From positions 1 through 64,000 of the forward strand of contig NZ_VITY01000024.1 in NCBI RefSeq assembly GCF_007993935.1: a DNA stretch of 64,000 nt. The letters run 5' to 3'. Every line of letters begins with the position of its first letter. The first letter of the stretch is position 1. Position numbers and translations under genes: made by a program. Positions 1 to 8,535 of this stretch are shown piece after piece. The notes beneath the pieces are model-generated. The model did not search any database and was not told where the DNA came from. It saw only the letters and a program-made list of their open reading frames with translations. The DNA is from Bradyrhizobium macuxiense. Its GTDB lineage: Bacteria; Pseudomonadota; Alphaproteobacteria; Rhizobiales; Xanthobacteraceae.

Positions 1-90
1 GCCAGCTGGCAGGTCGCATCAATCGACTTGACCAATGGCGGACCTGTCAGTGATGTGTCGGAACAGGTGTCAGCAATGTCTCCGGTCTAA
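1..90 (+). other. Open frame at left edge, possible 3' end of an upstream gene
   Basis: Frame 1 is open from the window edge for 29 codons to a TAA at 88-90. The deduced tail ends in VSAMSPV. It could be the C-terminus of a gene that starts outside the window, or chance. No homology was recognised. The rest of 91-506 holds one palindromic repeat (141-262) and no gene that I can support. Confidence 0.15.
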
Positions 91-140
91 ACATCATGCC
101 GGCCGATGACGCCGGAGTGCTTGCACAGGCCTCCCCACAT

Positions 141-262
141 GTCGTCCCTGCGAAAGCAGGGACCCATACGCCGCGGCTCCTGTTGTGAAAGGGACTCGTC
201 GTTCCGACACCGCAAGACAACGACCATTCGTGGTTATAGGTCCCTGCTTTCGCAGGGACGAC
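141..262. repeat. Palindromic intergenic repeat, family A copy 1
   Basis: Perfect 24-base inverted repeats (141-164 and 239-262) bound a 74-base spacer. Each arm is itself a small hairpin, CCCTGC-GAAA-GCAGGG. A second member lies at 19983-20105 with the same layout, the same GAAA loop, different but still paired stem bases, and a related spacer containing TGGTTAT next to the right arm. It is probably a REP/MITE-like element. It encodes nothing. Confidence 0.85.
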
Positions 263-506
263 AGCGAGTATGTTGCGCGGCTGGTGGGGCAAACTTCCGC
301 GTTCTCGCGACATGATCTGTCCGAGCTTTGCTCTCCCCGGCATTGTCCGGGCGGCGCCACAGACACAATCGGCAATAAATTGTTCCGCGTAAGCTGCCTG
401 TAAGCAAGCGGGCGCTATCTTCATTTGCGCGCTTGAGCGCCGATTCTGCCCTGAAACTTCGCAGCAGCGCAGGCTGGTCGCCTCGACCACCGGCAAGAGT
501 TAGCTC

Positions 507-689
507 GTGAACACGACACGCCCCACGCCGCCAGAACTCGCCCAGAACGCCCGCCAGCATGCGGCAGCGATACCTGCGCAGCTCGCCGAGACGATGGCCG
601 AGAATGCTCGCCTCAAGACGATCGCGATTACCGTGATGCTCGAGATCGCAGCGCTCCGGGAACGGTTGCCGCCGGCAGCCGGCGAGTAA
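507..689 (+). CDS. Small hypothetical protein (60 aa)
   Basis: Open frame from a GTG start, rich in Ala and Glu, with heptad-like stretches (AQNARQHAAAIPAQLAET and LEIAALRERL) suggesting a short helical or coiled-coil protein. It has no signal peptide, membrane segment or recognised family. No strong ribosome-binding site precedes the GTG, and the gene stands alone between a repeat and a convergent gene. The amino-acid composition looks like a real small protein more than a shadow frame, but evidence is limited to composition and an open frame. Confidence 0.35.
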   Translation: MNTTRPTPPELAQNARQHAAAIPAQLAETMAENARLKTIAITVMLEIAALRERLPPAAGE

Positions 690-807
690 GCGCGCGTCGG
701 ATATCAGACTTGAGGCAGCCGGCCGATGGCCCTCGCGCCTCGCGGTCGGGCAATGCGCCCGGCGCCGGCCGCGCAACGGGCGCGGCCCGCTTCTTGCCCT
801 CGCCGCC

Positions 808-1095
808 TCAATAGATGCGGACGTGGTTGGCTTCGAACGTGACCGGAAAATTGTTGCTGTTCTTCAGGGTCAGGATCAGCACGACGCCGACACCGCCGCG
901 GTAATCCCAGTACACGGCCCGGTCCGTTTCGTGCAGCGGCTCCATCGGGGTTCGGCTCTTCTCGAAATGCGGTGCGATCGACACGTCGAAAAACTCGTTG
1001 GGCGCCTTCGAATCCTTTCCCCACCAGAACGTGAAATTCTGGCTTGAATTGGCGGCGATCGTATAGGTGCCTTGCTTGTGGTCGATATTGGCCAT
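808..1095 (-). CDS. Hypothetical small beta-rich protein (95 aa)
   Basis: Function not recognised. The chosen ATG gives MANIDHKQGTY and has AAGGA ten bases upstream. An in-frame ATG at 1149 would add 18 residues but has no Shine-Dalgarno. The protein has alternating polar and aromatic residues (NFTFWWGKD, AVYWDYRGG) and ends in NHVRIY, consistent with a compact beta-sandwich. No signal peptide or membrane segment is visible. It is convergent with the small gene at 507-689 and lies downstream of the lone gene at 1276-1938 on the same strand, with a 180-base gap that argues against a tight operon. Confidence 0.55.
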   Translation of the reverse strand: MANIDHKQGTYTIAANSSQNFTFWWGKDSKAPNEFFDVSIAPHFEKSRTPMEPLHETDRAVYWDYRGGVGVVLILTLKNSNNFPVTFEANHVRIY

Positions 1096-1275
1096 GATGT
1101 CGGGGTCCTTCGTTTTCCATTCGTCGCTCCAATGCGACGCCCCAACCATGATGCGCCGCGCGCGCGCACGCCGTGAGCTACATCACGCTGCTTTGCAACC
1201 CATGCAATCCGCTCCGGAGACATGCCCGGGCTTGCCCCATCGCCCGTGTCCTTGTCCCGGGCAGTCATGCCGATA

Positions 1276-1938
1276 TCAAGAAGCGGCCCCAACAAACATG
1301 TAATCGCTGATGCCAAGATGGTTCGGAAGGTACAACGTGTTTGCCCCCGAGTACGAGTCGATCCATGGCAGCTTTTGACGAATGTCGGTCACAAGGGGAT
1401 CGGTCGTCATTTCCACTGACGCTCCGGCAAACCGCGCGGATGGACCAAGCACGGACGGTATGTCGTCTACGAGAATCGTCCTTGCGGTGGTTGGGTCTCG
1501 CGGATTTGAGAACCACAGGATGCGCGGGAGATTGTCGAGGGCAAGTTCGCGTTTGCCACGCAAATTGACCAGTTTGGATAACCCCTCGATTGAATCATCG
1601 ACGCCAAATCCGCGGGGAACGAGCCACAATGCGCTCCAACCCGCATTGCCATCATGCGCCCCCCAATGCTCGGCCGTGAGCGTCGCCACCATGACCCCAT
1701 GCCCTTCAAGATCGACCAGCGCTGCCTGGCCGCGCAGTTCGGAGGAGAATGAGACGAGCGCTGGCAGGAGGTGCGCGTACCAGGTCACCTCGACCACACT
1801 CGAGCCGGAATGGAGTTTGCCGTCCGCCTCGATATTGACCGTCAAGCGGTAGCGATAGGTGTAGGTCGGATAGAAGAATTTGTAGGTCGCGAAGGCCGCG
1901 ACGAGCACCATCGACGTGACAAGCAGAATTCGTTTCAT
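1276..1938 (-). CDS. Membrane-anchored hypothetical protein (220 aa)
   Basis: Residues 1-20 (MKRILLVTSMVLVAAF...) form one hydrophobic segment after two basic residues, so the protein is an inner-membrane anchored or exported polypeptide with a periplasmic body of about 200 residues. The region after the anchor (YRYRLTVNIEADGKL) looks like a beta-strand domain. A TTG nine bases upstream is also in frame, but ATG at 1938 is preferred. No catalytic motif or family was recognised. Its G+C content is visibly lower than that of its neighbours, and it is flanked by other unrecognised genes, so it may be accessory DNA. Confidence 0.65.
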   Translation of the reverse strand: MKRILLVTSMVLVAAFATYKFFYPTYTYRYRLTVNIEADGKLHSGSSVVEVTWYAHLLPALVSFSSELRGQAALVDLEGHGVMVATLTAEHWGAHDGNAGWSALWLVPRGFGVDDSIEGLSKLVNLRGKRELALDNLPRILWFSNPRDPTTARTILVDDIPSVLGPSARFAGASVEMTTDPLVTDIRQKLPWIDSYSGANTLYLPNHLGISDYMFVGAAS

Positions 1939-2198
1939 GGAACGCAACTTAAGCGTTTATGCGGCACGATGTGCACGATCATGGCCATTGCGTTAACGGC
2001 GCCTTGCTTGTCCTGCCTGACCTCCGCCTCGGCCCATGGCGGACAGCCCCCTCACCAACGCACCGCCCTTGATGAAAATTTGAATCGTGCCCGACATCGG
2101 CCATTTGCCATGTTCAGGCGCGCGCGCGTTCGCGACGCAACCATTCCGCTGAAGCTTCGGTTTTTGCCCCGGTTGGACGCAACACGGAGGCAAACCAC

Positions 2199-3824
2199 AT
2201 GAGCGACCCGAATGCGTATGCTGATCAGTATCAGGCCATGGGACAGGGCACTGCTCCCGGCGCCGCTTCTGGATCAGGCAGCTCCGGATCATCAGGACAA
2301 TCGGCGGGTGGTGGCGGCGCGGATGCCGGAAGCGGCGGCGGCTCTTCGTCGGGCAGCATGACGGGATCATCGGGTTCCGGCGCGTCGGGTAGCGGTACGG
2401 GCAGCTCCAGCGGCGGCAGCTCCGCTGGTGGCGCGGGTGGTGGCAGTTCGGGAGGCGGTAGCTCGGGCGGCGGCGGTACTGGAACGGATGGCGGCGCTTC
2501 GGGCGGTAGCGGCTCGAGCGGCGGCACCGCTTCGGGTGGCGGCACGTCCACCGGCGGAGGCTCCGGAAGCGGTGGATCGCCAGGCCTCGGCAACGGCCTC
2601 GTGCTCGCCGGACAGGACGGGTTGCTCCAGCCCGTGCTGAATCCGGTCAATGCGGCCGCGACCAACGCGGGCGGTCTTCTCACCACGATCGGGCAGCAGG
2701 CCGGTGTGGACAGCACGGTCCACGATGTCACCAGCCTCGCCGGCACGGTCGGGCTCGGACAGCTCGGCGCCGCGCCAGTTGCGGACGGGCACTCCAATCT
2801 CCTGACCGACGTACTCAACACGCCAGGTGAAGTCCTGGCGGGTCACGCGCCCGACGCCGTTTCCAATCTCGGCACCGATCTCGCCGATACCGTGAATGCG
2901 ATCGGCGCTATCCCGGCTGGTCTCGGCCAGAACAGCGGCCTCACGCTCGCGGGACAGAACGGACTGCTGCAACCCGTGCTGAACGCGCTCAACGGCGCGG
3001 CGTCCGACGCGAGCGGTCTCCTCACCACGATCGGGCATGAGACGGGTCTCGACAATGCGGTTCACAGCGTCACCAATCTCGCCGGCGCGGTCGGCCTGGG
3101 CCAGCTCGGCATGGCGCCTGCTGCCGACGGGCACTCCAATCTCCTGACCGACGTGCTCAACACCCCCGGCGAAGTCCTCACCGGTCACACGTCCGACGCC
3201 GTGACGCATCTCGGCGCCGATCTCACCGATACCGCGCATGCGCTCGATGCCGTGCCGGCCGCTCTGCTCACCGGTGTGGTCAATGGAAAGGACGACCCGA
3301 CCAATCCGGTCGACAATCTGATCCACGATCTCGGTCACGACCTGCAAAGCCTGCCGCTGGTGACCGCGAATGGCGGCAACAATGCCGGCGATGGCGGATT
3401 GCTGGGCGGCATCGTCGGCAGCCTCAGCAACGCGAGCAGCGGCCATCTTGTTACGGTCGACGTCGGTCCGACGCAGGCGAACGGGACACCGATCGATATC
3501 CTGGCTGCGCCAACCTCGGGCGATCATCACACAGTCGAGGTCAACGCCGTCGATGTCGGGCCGAACGGACCGCACCTGCTCGATCTCGGCGCACTGACCG
3601 GCAGCAATAGCCCGCTCAGCATTCCATCGCTCGGCGGCACCGGAACGGATGGGCTGGTCGGCAATCTGCTCGGCGGCCTCAACCTCAGCCATGCGCAGGC
3701 AGGCAACATCGCCTCAGGCAATACGGCGAGCGCGCCTGTCGATGTCGATACTGTGGTCCATGATCTGATCCCGATCACTGGCGATCACGGCATCCTCAAC
3801 AGTCACGGTACGCATATCCTGTAA
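2199..3824 (+). CDS. Gly/Ser-rich protein with 114-residue tandem repeat (541 aa)
   Basis: The ATG follows a clear GGAGG. Three parts are visible. Residues 1-20 are a polar leader with no signal peptide. Residues about 21-130 are almost only Gly, Ser, Ala and Thr (low complexity). Two tandem copies of a 114-residue unit begin near residues 134 and 248, both carrying AGQ(D/N)GLLQPVLN, GLLTTIG, VGLGQLG and a shared stretch from DGHSNLL to NTPGEVL. A unique C-terminal region of about 180 residues is rich in Asp, Gly and His. The design resembles rhizobial secreted or surface structural proteins, but without a Sec signal export would need another route (type I or other). No enzymatic motif is seen. 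It lies alone between repeats. Confidence 0.8.
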   Translation: MSDPNAYADQYQAMGQGTAPGAASGSGSSGSSGQSAGGGGADAGSGGGSSSGSMTGSSGSGASGSGTGSSSGGSSAGGAGGGSSGGGSSGGGGTGTDGGASGGSGSSGGTASGGGTSTGGGSGSGGSPGLGNGLVLAGQDGLLQPVLNPVNAAATNAGGLLTTIGQQAGVDSTVHDVTSLAGTVGLGQLGAAPVADGHSNLLTDVLNTPGEVLAGHAPDAVSNLGTDLADTVNAIGAIPAGLGQNSGLTLAGQNGLLQPVLNALNGAASDASGLLTTIGHETGLDNAVHSVTNLAGAVGLGQLGMAPAADGHSNLLTDVLNTPGEVLTGHTSDAVTHLGADLTDTAHALDAVPAALLTGVVNGKDDPTNPVDNLIHDLGHDLQSLPLVTANGGNNAGDGGLLGGIVGSLSNASSGHLVTVDVGPTQANGTPIDILAAPTSGDHHTVEVNAVDVGPNGPHLLDLGALTGSNSPLSIPSLGGTGTDGLVGNLLGGLNLSHAQAGNIASGNTASAPVDVDTVVHDLIPITGDHGILNSHGTHIL

Positions 3825-3850
3825 GCGCGCTGAGATCGGCGATGGCACCT

Positions 3851-4002
3851 GCTCCTCTCCCCGTTCTTGCGGGGAGAGGGTTAGGGCGAGGGGCTTTCGC
3901 CGCGCATGCGGTGACAGTCGCGCTTGCGGAGACTCCCCTCACCCGGATCACATTGCGCTTCGCTCCATGCGATCCGACCTCTCCCCGCGGGCGGGGCGAG
4001 GT
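3851..4002. repeat. Palindromic intergenic repeat, family D copy 1
   Basis: An imperfect inverted repeat of about 150 bases with ends of the type CTCTCCCC...GGGGAGAGG. The left half carries a hairpin CTCCCC-GTTCTTGC-GGGGAG; the right end reads CTCTCCCCGC/GCGGGGCGAG. It fills the gap between convergent genes. Related copies are at 5041-5190 and 37717-37847. Confidence 0.7.
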
Positions 4003-4031
4003 GAAACGAAGTCTGCGACTCGATGCACCTC

Positions 4032-4811
4032 TCACTCCGGCCGTCCCGCGGCGTCGAGGATCAGCCGCGCGATCGGATCGGGCTGCGAGATCAGCGCCAG
4101 ATGGCTGGCCTTCAGCTCGATCGTGGTGGCGCCCATCCGCTTCGCCATGAAGCGTTCGAGATCCGGATTGATGGTGCGGTCCTCGGTGGAGACCGCGTAA
4201 TAGCTCGGTTTGCTGCGCCAGGCGGCATGGCTGGTCTTGCCTGCGAGCAGTTGCTTGTGGAACGGCTGCTGCACGGCATAGAGCACCTTGGCCTTTGCCT
4301 CGGGCAGGTCACCTGCGAAATCGCGCAGGAACGCGGCTTCGCTCAACCGGCCATCGTCGCCATCGAATACGATGCCGGCGCTTGCCGGCGGCGTCGGATA
4401 GGTTTTGGCCAATGCGGTGTAGTCCTCGTCCGCATCGGGGGCGCGCGCGGCGACATAGACCAGCGCCGAAACATTCGGATGCACGCCGGCCTCGGTGACG
4501 ATCATGCCGGAGAAGGAATGGCCGACCAGAACGGTCGGGCCATCCTGGCGATCAAGCACGCGCTGCGCCGATGCAACCGCTTCCGGCAGCGTGGTCAACG
4601 GATTTTGCACCGATGTCACATTGAGCCCGGCCGTCTGCAATCGCGGAATGACCTCGGACCAGCAGGAGCCGTCGGCGAACAGGCCATGCACCAGCACGAC
4701 GTTGCGTGCCCTTACCGGCGGCGTGGTTGCGGCCATGCCGCGCGAGGACACCAGCGAAGCTGCCGCGCCGGCAAGCAGAGCGGTCGAGAAAGTGCGTCTG
4801 TTCATCATCAT
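4032..4811 (-). CDS. Tat-exported alpha/beta hydrolase (259 aa)
   Basis: Periplasmic alpha/beta-hydrolase-fold enzyme; substrate unknown. The N-terminus (MMMNRRTFSTALLAG) has the twin-arginine motif NRRTF followed by a hydrophobic stretch and a likely cleavage after MAA at residue 28. The mature domain starts with the oxyanion strand VVLVHGLFADGSCW (residues 38-51) and has the nucleophile elbow GHSFSG with Ser99. A C-terminal SHLALISQP supplies the catalytic His. The architecture matches the short salicylate-esterase/hydroxynitrile-lyase-like branch of the superfamily. Three ATGs are adjacent (4811, 4808, 4805). It stands alone, divergent from sciP across a repeat-containing gap of about 560 bases. 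Confidence 0.85.
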   Translation of the reverse strand: MMMNRRTFSTALLAGAAASLVSSRGMAATTPPVRARNVVLVHGLFADGSCWSEVIPRLQTAGLNVTSVQNPLTTLPEAVASAQRVLDRQDGPTVLVGHSFSGMIVTEAGVHPNVSALVYVAARAPDADEDYTALAKTYPTPPASAGIVFDGDDGRLSEAAFLRDFAGDLPEAKAKVLYAVQQPFHKQLLAGKTSHAAWRSKPSYYAVSTEDRTINPDLERFMAKRMGATTIELKASHLALISQPDPIARLILDAAGRPE

Positions 4812-5370
4812 GACAAGGGCTCGGATGAAAGGAGTGGCGAAGCGCGCCCACCTGCGGCGGCGAGCGGACAACCTCTCCTACGCACGCAATCGCGCGTGGT
4901 TACGCGCGGCGCCGCTCGGATCGCGACGATCAAGGATAGTTGAACAGGCAGGAAGTGCGACGTTTGATCAAACGCGTCTCGCCGCACACAACCGTGATCG
5001 CGGCAGCAATCCTCAAATCAAACATCTCACTTGGGGCCACCCCTCTCCCCAACCCTCCACCGCAAGGGGGGAGGGAGCCCGACGAGTGTGCTCACCTCAC
5101 TTAGCGCTGGTCATTACGCATCCGATTTGTGAGGGACGGACCGGCGGACGGGTTCCCTCCCGCCTTGCGGGGGAGGGTTAGGGAGAGGGGTGCCGCTTGC
5201 TCAGCGGCCTGACGATACCCGCCAAGACCGGCATCCGATGCCCAAGCCGCCCCCTGTTCCCGGCCGTTCCAACGAGATTCGTATTGAACGCTTGGGCTTA
5301 GGCAAATTTTAAACCGGGAGGCGTAGCTTACCCCTTGCGAGTTCAGTGGTTGAGAGTTTGTGAGTACGCC
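4812..5370. other. Intergenic region upstream of sciP
   Basis: A 559-base gap with no supportable gene. It contains the family D repeat (5041-5190). The last 90 bases, just before sciP, include a TTAA-bearing stretch near 5310 that could hold the promoter; no second CtrA half-site is found at the expected distance. Confidence 0.5.
5041..5190. repeat. Palindromic intergenic repeat, family D copy 2
   Basis: Starts CCCTCTCCCCAACCCTCC and ends GGAGGGTTAGGGAGAGGGG, i.e. near-complementary ends about 150 bases apart with an internal hairpin (CCCTCCCGCC/GGGGGAGGG). Same type as 3851-4002 and 37717-37847. Confidence 0.7.
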
Positions 5371-5646
5371 ATGACAGAACCCCATCGCCCGAGGGTGAAA
5401 TACGTCATCGGGCCTGACGGCAGCCCGTTAACGATTGCGGATTTGCCGGCCCCCGGTACCAAACGGTGGGTCATCCGCCGCAAGGCCGAAGTCGTCGCTG
5501 CGGTCCGCGGCGGCCTGCTCTCCCTCGAGGAGGCCTGCAGCCGCTACACGTTGACCGTCGATGAATTCCTTTCCTGGCAGTTCTCGATCGACCAGCATGG
5601 TCTGGCCGGACTGCGCACCACACGTATCCAGCAATACCGGCAGTAG
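5371..5646 (+). CDS. sciP: SciP-like CtrA inhibitory protein (DUF1153, 91 aa)
   Basis: Small DUF1153 protein. In Caulobacter, SciP binds DNA and CtrA and blocks CtrA-dependent transcription after division. The hallmark central block is present: KYVIGPDGSPLT, KRWVIRRKAEVVAAVRGG and LSLEEACSRYTLTVDEFLSW, the last part being the helix-turn-helix. The ATG at 5371 gives the usual short N-terminal arm (MTEPHRPRVKYV). The gene is followed by a strong terminator and then by fliF. It therefore sits at the head of the flagellar block whose CtrA-type regulation it would be expected to affect. The family match is strong; the regulatory role in this organism is inferred from Caulobacter. Confidence 0.9.
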   Translation: MTEPHRPRVKYVIGPDGSPLTIADLPAPGTKRWVIRRKAEVVAAVRGGLLSLEEACSRYTLTVDEFLSWQFSIDQHGLAGLRTTRIQQYRQ

Positions 5647-5673
5647 ACCTGCCAATACCCGTGGCATTTGACG

Positions 5674-5707
5674 AAAACCGGCCTCGCTTTGCGAAGCCGG
5701 TTTTTTT
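5674..5707 (+). terminator. Rho-independent terminator after sciP
   Basis: Stem AAACCGGC-C-TCGC / GCGA-A-GCCGGTTT with a TTT loop, followed by a run of seven T. It separates sciP from the fliF operon. Confidence 0.85.
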
Positions 5708-5732
5708 CATGTCCGCGTTTTTGCCGCGGTTC

Positions 5733-5748
5733 TTAACCTTCGTTAACC
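5733..5748 (+). promoter_or_regulatory. CtrA-like box upstream of fliF
   Basis: TTAACC-TTCG-TTAACC, a direct repeat of TTAACC with a 10-base period, centred about 80 bases before the fliF start. The classical CtrA site is TTAA-N7-TTAA; here the TTAA spacing is six, so this is a near match. Position and context (first gene of a flagellar operon next to sciP) support the call. Confidence 0.5.
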
Positions 5749-5819
5749 ATATGGAAACCATACCCTAGGCAATATTTGCCCAGTCGGACCCGCGTGGGCC
5801 GAATCCCTGGGGGCCGTTG

Positions 5820-7448
5820 GTGCAAAGTCTGGTTGCTTTCCTGAGAGGTCTTGGTGCGGCCCGCCTCGCGGCCATGGTTGCGGTCACCGCGGCCCTGATC
5901 GGCTTCTTCGCCTTCGTCATCATGCGCGTCACCACGCCGCAGATGACCACCCTCTTCACCGACCTGTCGACGGAGGATTCGTCGGCCATTATCAAGGAGC
6001 TGGAGCGCCAGGCGATCCCGTTCGAGCTGCGCAATGACGGCGCGGCGATCATGGTGCCGAAGGACAAGGTGACACGGCTCAGAATGAAGCTGGCCGAGGG
6101 CGGCATGCCCAAGGGCGGCGGCGTCGGCTACGAGATCTTCGACAAATCGGACGCTTTGGGCACCACGAGCTTCGTCCAGAACATCAATCATCTGCGCGCA
6201 CTGGAGGGCGAGCTCGCCCGCACCATCCGCGCCATCGACCGTGTCCAGGCCGCGCGTGTCCACCTCGTGCTGCCGGAAAAGCCGCTGTTCTCGCGCGAGA
6301 CGCCGGAGCCCTCGGCCTCGATCGTGTTGCGGGTCCGCGGTTCGCTGGAGCCGCAGCAGATCCGGGCGATCCGCCATGTCGTCGCCTCCGCCGTCAACGG
6401 GCTGAAGCCGCAGCGGGTCTCGATCGTCGACGAGGCAGGCCAGCTGCTCGCCGACGGCGCCCAATCCGATGCCGATGCCACGGTCGGCGACGAGCGCCGC
6501 GCCGCCTTCGAGAAGCGGATGCGCAAGCAGGTCGAGGACATCGTTTCCTCGGTGGTCGGCGCCGGCCGCGCCCGCGTCCAGCTCTCCGCCGACTTCGACT
6601 ACAACAAGATCACCCAGACCTCGGACAAGTTCGACCCCGAGGGCCGCGTGCTGCGCTCGACCCAGACCCGTGAGGAATCGAGCCTCACCGCCGACAATTC
6701 CGGCCAGGTCACTGTCGCCAACGAGCTGCCGGGCAGCCAGAACCAGGACAACGCCGCCCGCGCCCGCGACCAGAGCAAGAAGAGCGAAGAAACCAACAAT
6801 TACGAGATTTCCCGCACCACCAAGACCGAGGTGACCGAGGCCGGCCGCGTCAACCGTATCTCGGTCGCGGTGCTGGTCGACGGCGCCTACGCCAAGAACG
6901 AAAAAGGCGAGATGGTCTACCAGGACCGCACCAAGGAGCAGCTCGACCGCATCGCCGCCCTGGTCCGTTCCGCGATCGGCTTCGACCAGAAGCGCGGCGA
7001 CCAGGTCGAGGTCGTCAACCTGCGCTTCGCCGAGCCGCCCGCCTCGCAGCCGATCACCGAGCCGACCGGCCTGCTCGGCATGCTGCAATTCACCAAGGAT
7101 GACGTGATGTACGTCATCGAGCTCGGCGTCATGATGATGCTCGGCCTGGTCGTGCTGTTCATGGTGGTCCGGCCGCTGGTCAAGCGCATCGTCGCCGCCG
7201 ACGTCATTCCGGCGCTGGCAGGTGGCGGCCTGCCGGCGCTGGCCGAAGCCAATGCCGAGAGCGCCGGCGCGACCGGCCAGGCGCTGATTCCGGCCGGCAG
7301 CGGCGCGGCGCAATTGATCGACGTCGCCCAGATCCAGGGCCAGGTCCACGCCCAGGCCGTGCACCGGGTCGGCGAACTCGCCGAGCGCAATCCGAACGAG
7401 ACCGTCTCCATCGTCCGTCAATGGCTGAGCGAGCCGGTAGAGAACTGA
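5820..7448 (+). CDS. fliF: Flagellar MS-ring protein FliF (542 aa)
   Basis: Inner-membrane protein that forms the MS ring, the base on which the rotor and export gate are built. Two membrane segments are visible: residues about 17-35 (LAAMVAVTAALIGFFAFVI) and about 430-452. Between them lies the periplasmic YscJ/FliF region (LFTDLSTEDSSAI, GVGYEIFDKSD, ARVHLVLPEKPLF). The cytoplasmic C-terminus ends VRQWLSEPVEN, the FliG-binding tail. Length fits the family. The GTG at 5820 is chosen because of its spacing from GGGGG; a TTG at 5817 is an in-frame alternative. It is the first gene of fliF-fliG-fliH-fliN-flbD, with one base before fliG. Confidence 0.95.
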   Translation: MQSLVAFLRGLGAARLAAMVAVTAALIGFFAFVIMRVTTPQMTTLFTDLSTEDSSAIIKELERQAIPFELRNDGAAIMVPKDKVTRLRMKLAEGGMPKGGGVGYEIFDKSDALGTTSFVQNINHLRALEGELARTIRAIDRVQAARVHLVLPEKPLFSRETPEPSASIVLRVRGSLEPQQIRAIRHVVASAVNGLKPQRVSIVDEAGQLLADGAQSDADATVGDERRAAFEKRMRKQVEDIVSSVVGAGRARVQLSADFDYNKITQTSDKFDPEGRVLRSTQTREESSLTADNSGQVTVANELPGSQNQDNAARARDQSKKSEETNNYEISRTTKTEVTEAGRVNRISVAVLVDGAYAKNEKGEMVYQDRTKEQLDRIAALVRSAIGFDQKRGDQVEVVNLRFAEPPASQPITEPTGLLGMLQFTKDDVMYVIELGVMMMLGLVVLFMVVRPLVKRIVAADVIPALAGGGLPALAEANAESAGATGQALIPAGSGAAQLIDVAQIQGQVHAQAVHRVGELAERNPNETVSIVRQWLSEPVEN

Positions 7449-7449
7449 C

Positions 7450-8535
7450 ATGGCCGCCGTACCCCAGACCACCAACGCCAACGATATCGCCACCGTCCTC
7501 TCGACGCTGGCGAACCGGCAGAGCGCCCGGCCCAAGGGCAAGCCGCTGCCCGGCCCGAAGCGCGCCGCGATCCTGATGCTCGCGCTCGGCGAGCAATATG
7601 GCGGCAAGATCTGGTCGATGCTCGACGACGAAGAGGTCCGCGAGCTGTCGGTTCACATGTCGACGCTCGGCACCGTCGAGGCCGACGTGGTCGAGGATTT
7701 GATGCTGGAATTCGTCTCGCGGATGTCGGCCTCCGGCGCGCTGATGGGCAATTTCGACGCCACCGAACGGCTGCTGCAGCAATACCTGCCGGCCGAGCGC
7801 GTCACCGGCATCATGGACGAGATCCGCGGGCCCGCCGGCCGCAACATGTGGGAGAAGCTCTCCAACGTGCAGGAAGAGGTGCTCGCCAACTACCTCAAGA
7901 ACGAGTACCCGCAGACCATCGCCGTGGTGCTGTCGAAGCTGAAGCCGGAGCATGCCGCGCGCGTGCTGGCGATCCTGCCCGAGGATATCGCGCTCGACGT
8001 GGTCGGCCGCATGCTGCGCATGGAGGCGGTGCAGAAGGAAGTGATCGAGCGCGTCGAGCAGACGCTGCGCACCGAGTTCATGTCGAACCTGTCGCAGACC
8101 CGCCGCCGCGACGCCCATGAGGTGATGGCCGAGATCTTCAACAATTTCGACCGCCAGACCGAGACCCGGTTCATCACCTCGCTGGAAGAAGAGAACCGCG
8201 AATCCGCCGAGCGCATCAAGGCGCTGATGTTTACCTTCGACGATCTGATCAAGCTCGATTCCGCCTCGGCCCAGACGCTGATGCGCAACATCGACAAGGA
8301 CAAGCTCGGCGTCGCGCTGAAGAGCGCCAATGAGGAGGTGCGCAGCTTCTTCCTCGGCAACATGTCCTCGCGCGCCGGGAAGATGCTGATGGACGACATG
8401 GCCGCGATGGGCCCGGTGCGGCTGCGCGACGTCGACGAGGCGCAGGCGCTGCTCGTCAACCTCGCCAAGGACCTCGCCGCCCGCGGCGAGATCACCCTGA
8501 CCAAGAACCGCGCCGACGACGAGCTGGTGTACTGA
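7450..8535 (+). CDS. fliG: Flagellar motor switch protein FliG (361 aa)
   Basis: C-ring rotor protein that couples stator torque to rotation and switching. An N-terminal FliF-binding domain follows a Rhizobiales-type extension (about 35 residues before GPKRAAILMLALGEQYG). The middle domain carries the EHPQ-type motif as NEYPQTIAVVLSKL. The C-terminal torque helix region shows charged residues (MFTFDDLIKLD, SRAGKMLMDDM, RGEITLTKNRADDELVY). The stop codon overlaps the fliH start by one base (TGATG), so translation is likely coupled. Confidence 0.95.
   Translation: MAAVPQTTNANDIATVLSTLANRQSARPKGKPLPGPKRAAILMLALGEQYGGKIWSMLDDEEVRELSVHMSTLGTVEADVVEDLMLEFVSRMSASGALMGNFDATERLLQQYLPAERVTGIMDEIRGPAGRNMWEKLSNVQEEVLANYLKNEYPQTIAVVLSKLKPEHAARVLAILPEDIALDVVGRMLRMEAVQKEVIERVEQTLRTEFMSNLSQTRRRDAHEVMAEIFNNFDRQTETRFITSLEEENRESAERIKALMFTFDDLIKLDSASAQTLMRNIDKDKLGVALKSANEEVRSFFLGNMSSRAGKMLMDDMAAMGPVRLRDVDEAQALLVNLAKDLAARGEITLTKNRADDELVY

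Noticed and set aside
2367..3692. Minus-strand frame of about 440 codons opposite the Gly/Ser-rich gene
   Set aside because: The plus-strand frame has a good Shine-Dalgarno and a true tandem protein repeat. The antisense one merely mirrors the repeat.
3851..5190. Dense direct and inverted repeats considered as a CRISPR or phage attachment site
   Set aside because: No regular spacer pattern, no cas genes, no integrase. Copies elsewhere show that these are dispersed palindromic elements.
5733..7607. Long minus-strand open frame (about 620 codons) opposite fliF
   Set aside because: Its deduced protein is a mirror of the fliF codon pattern (long Asp/Arg/Leu/Gly runs), with no start signals. It arises from high G+C at third positions.
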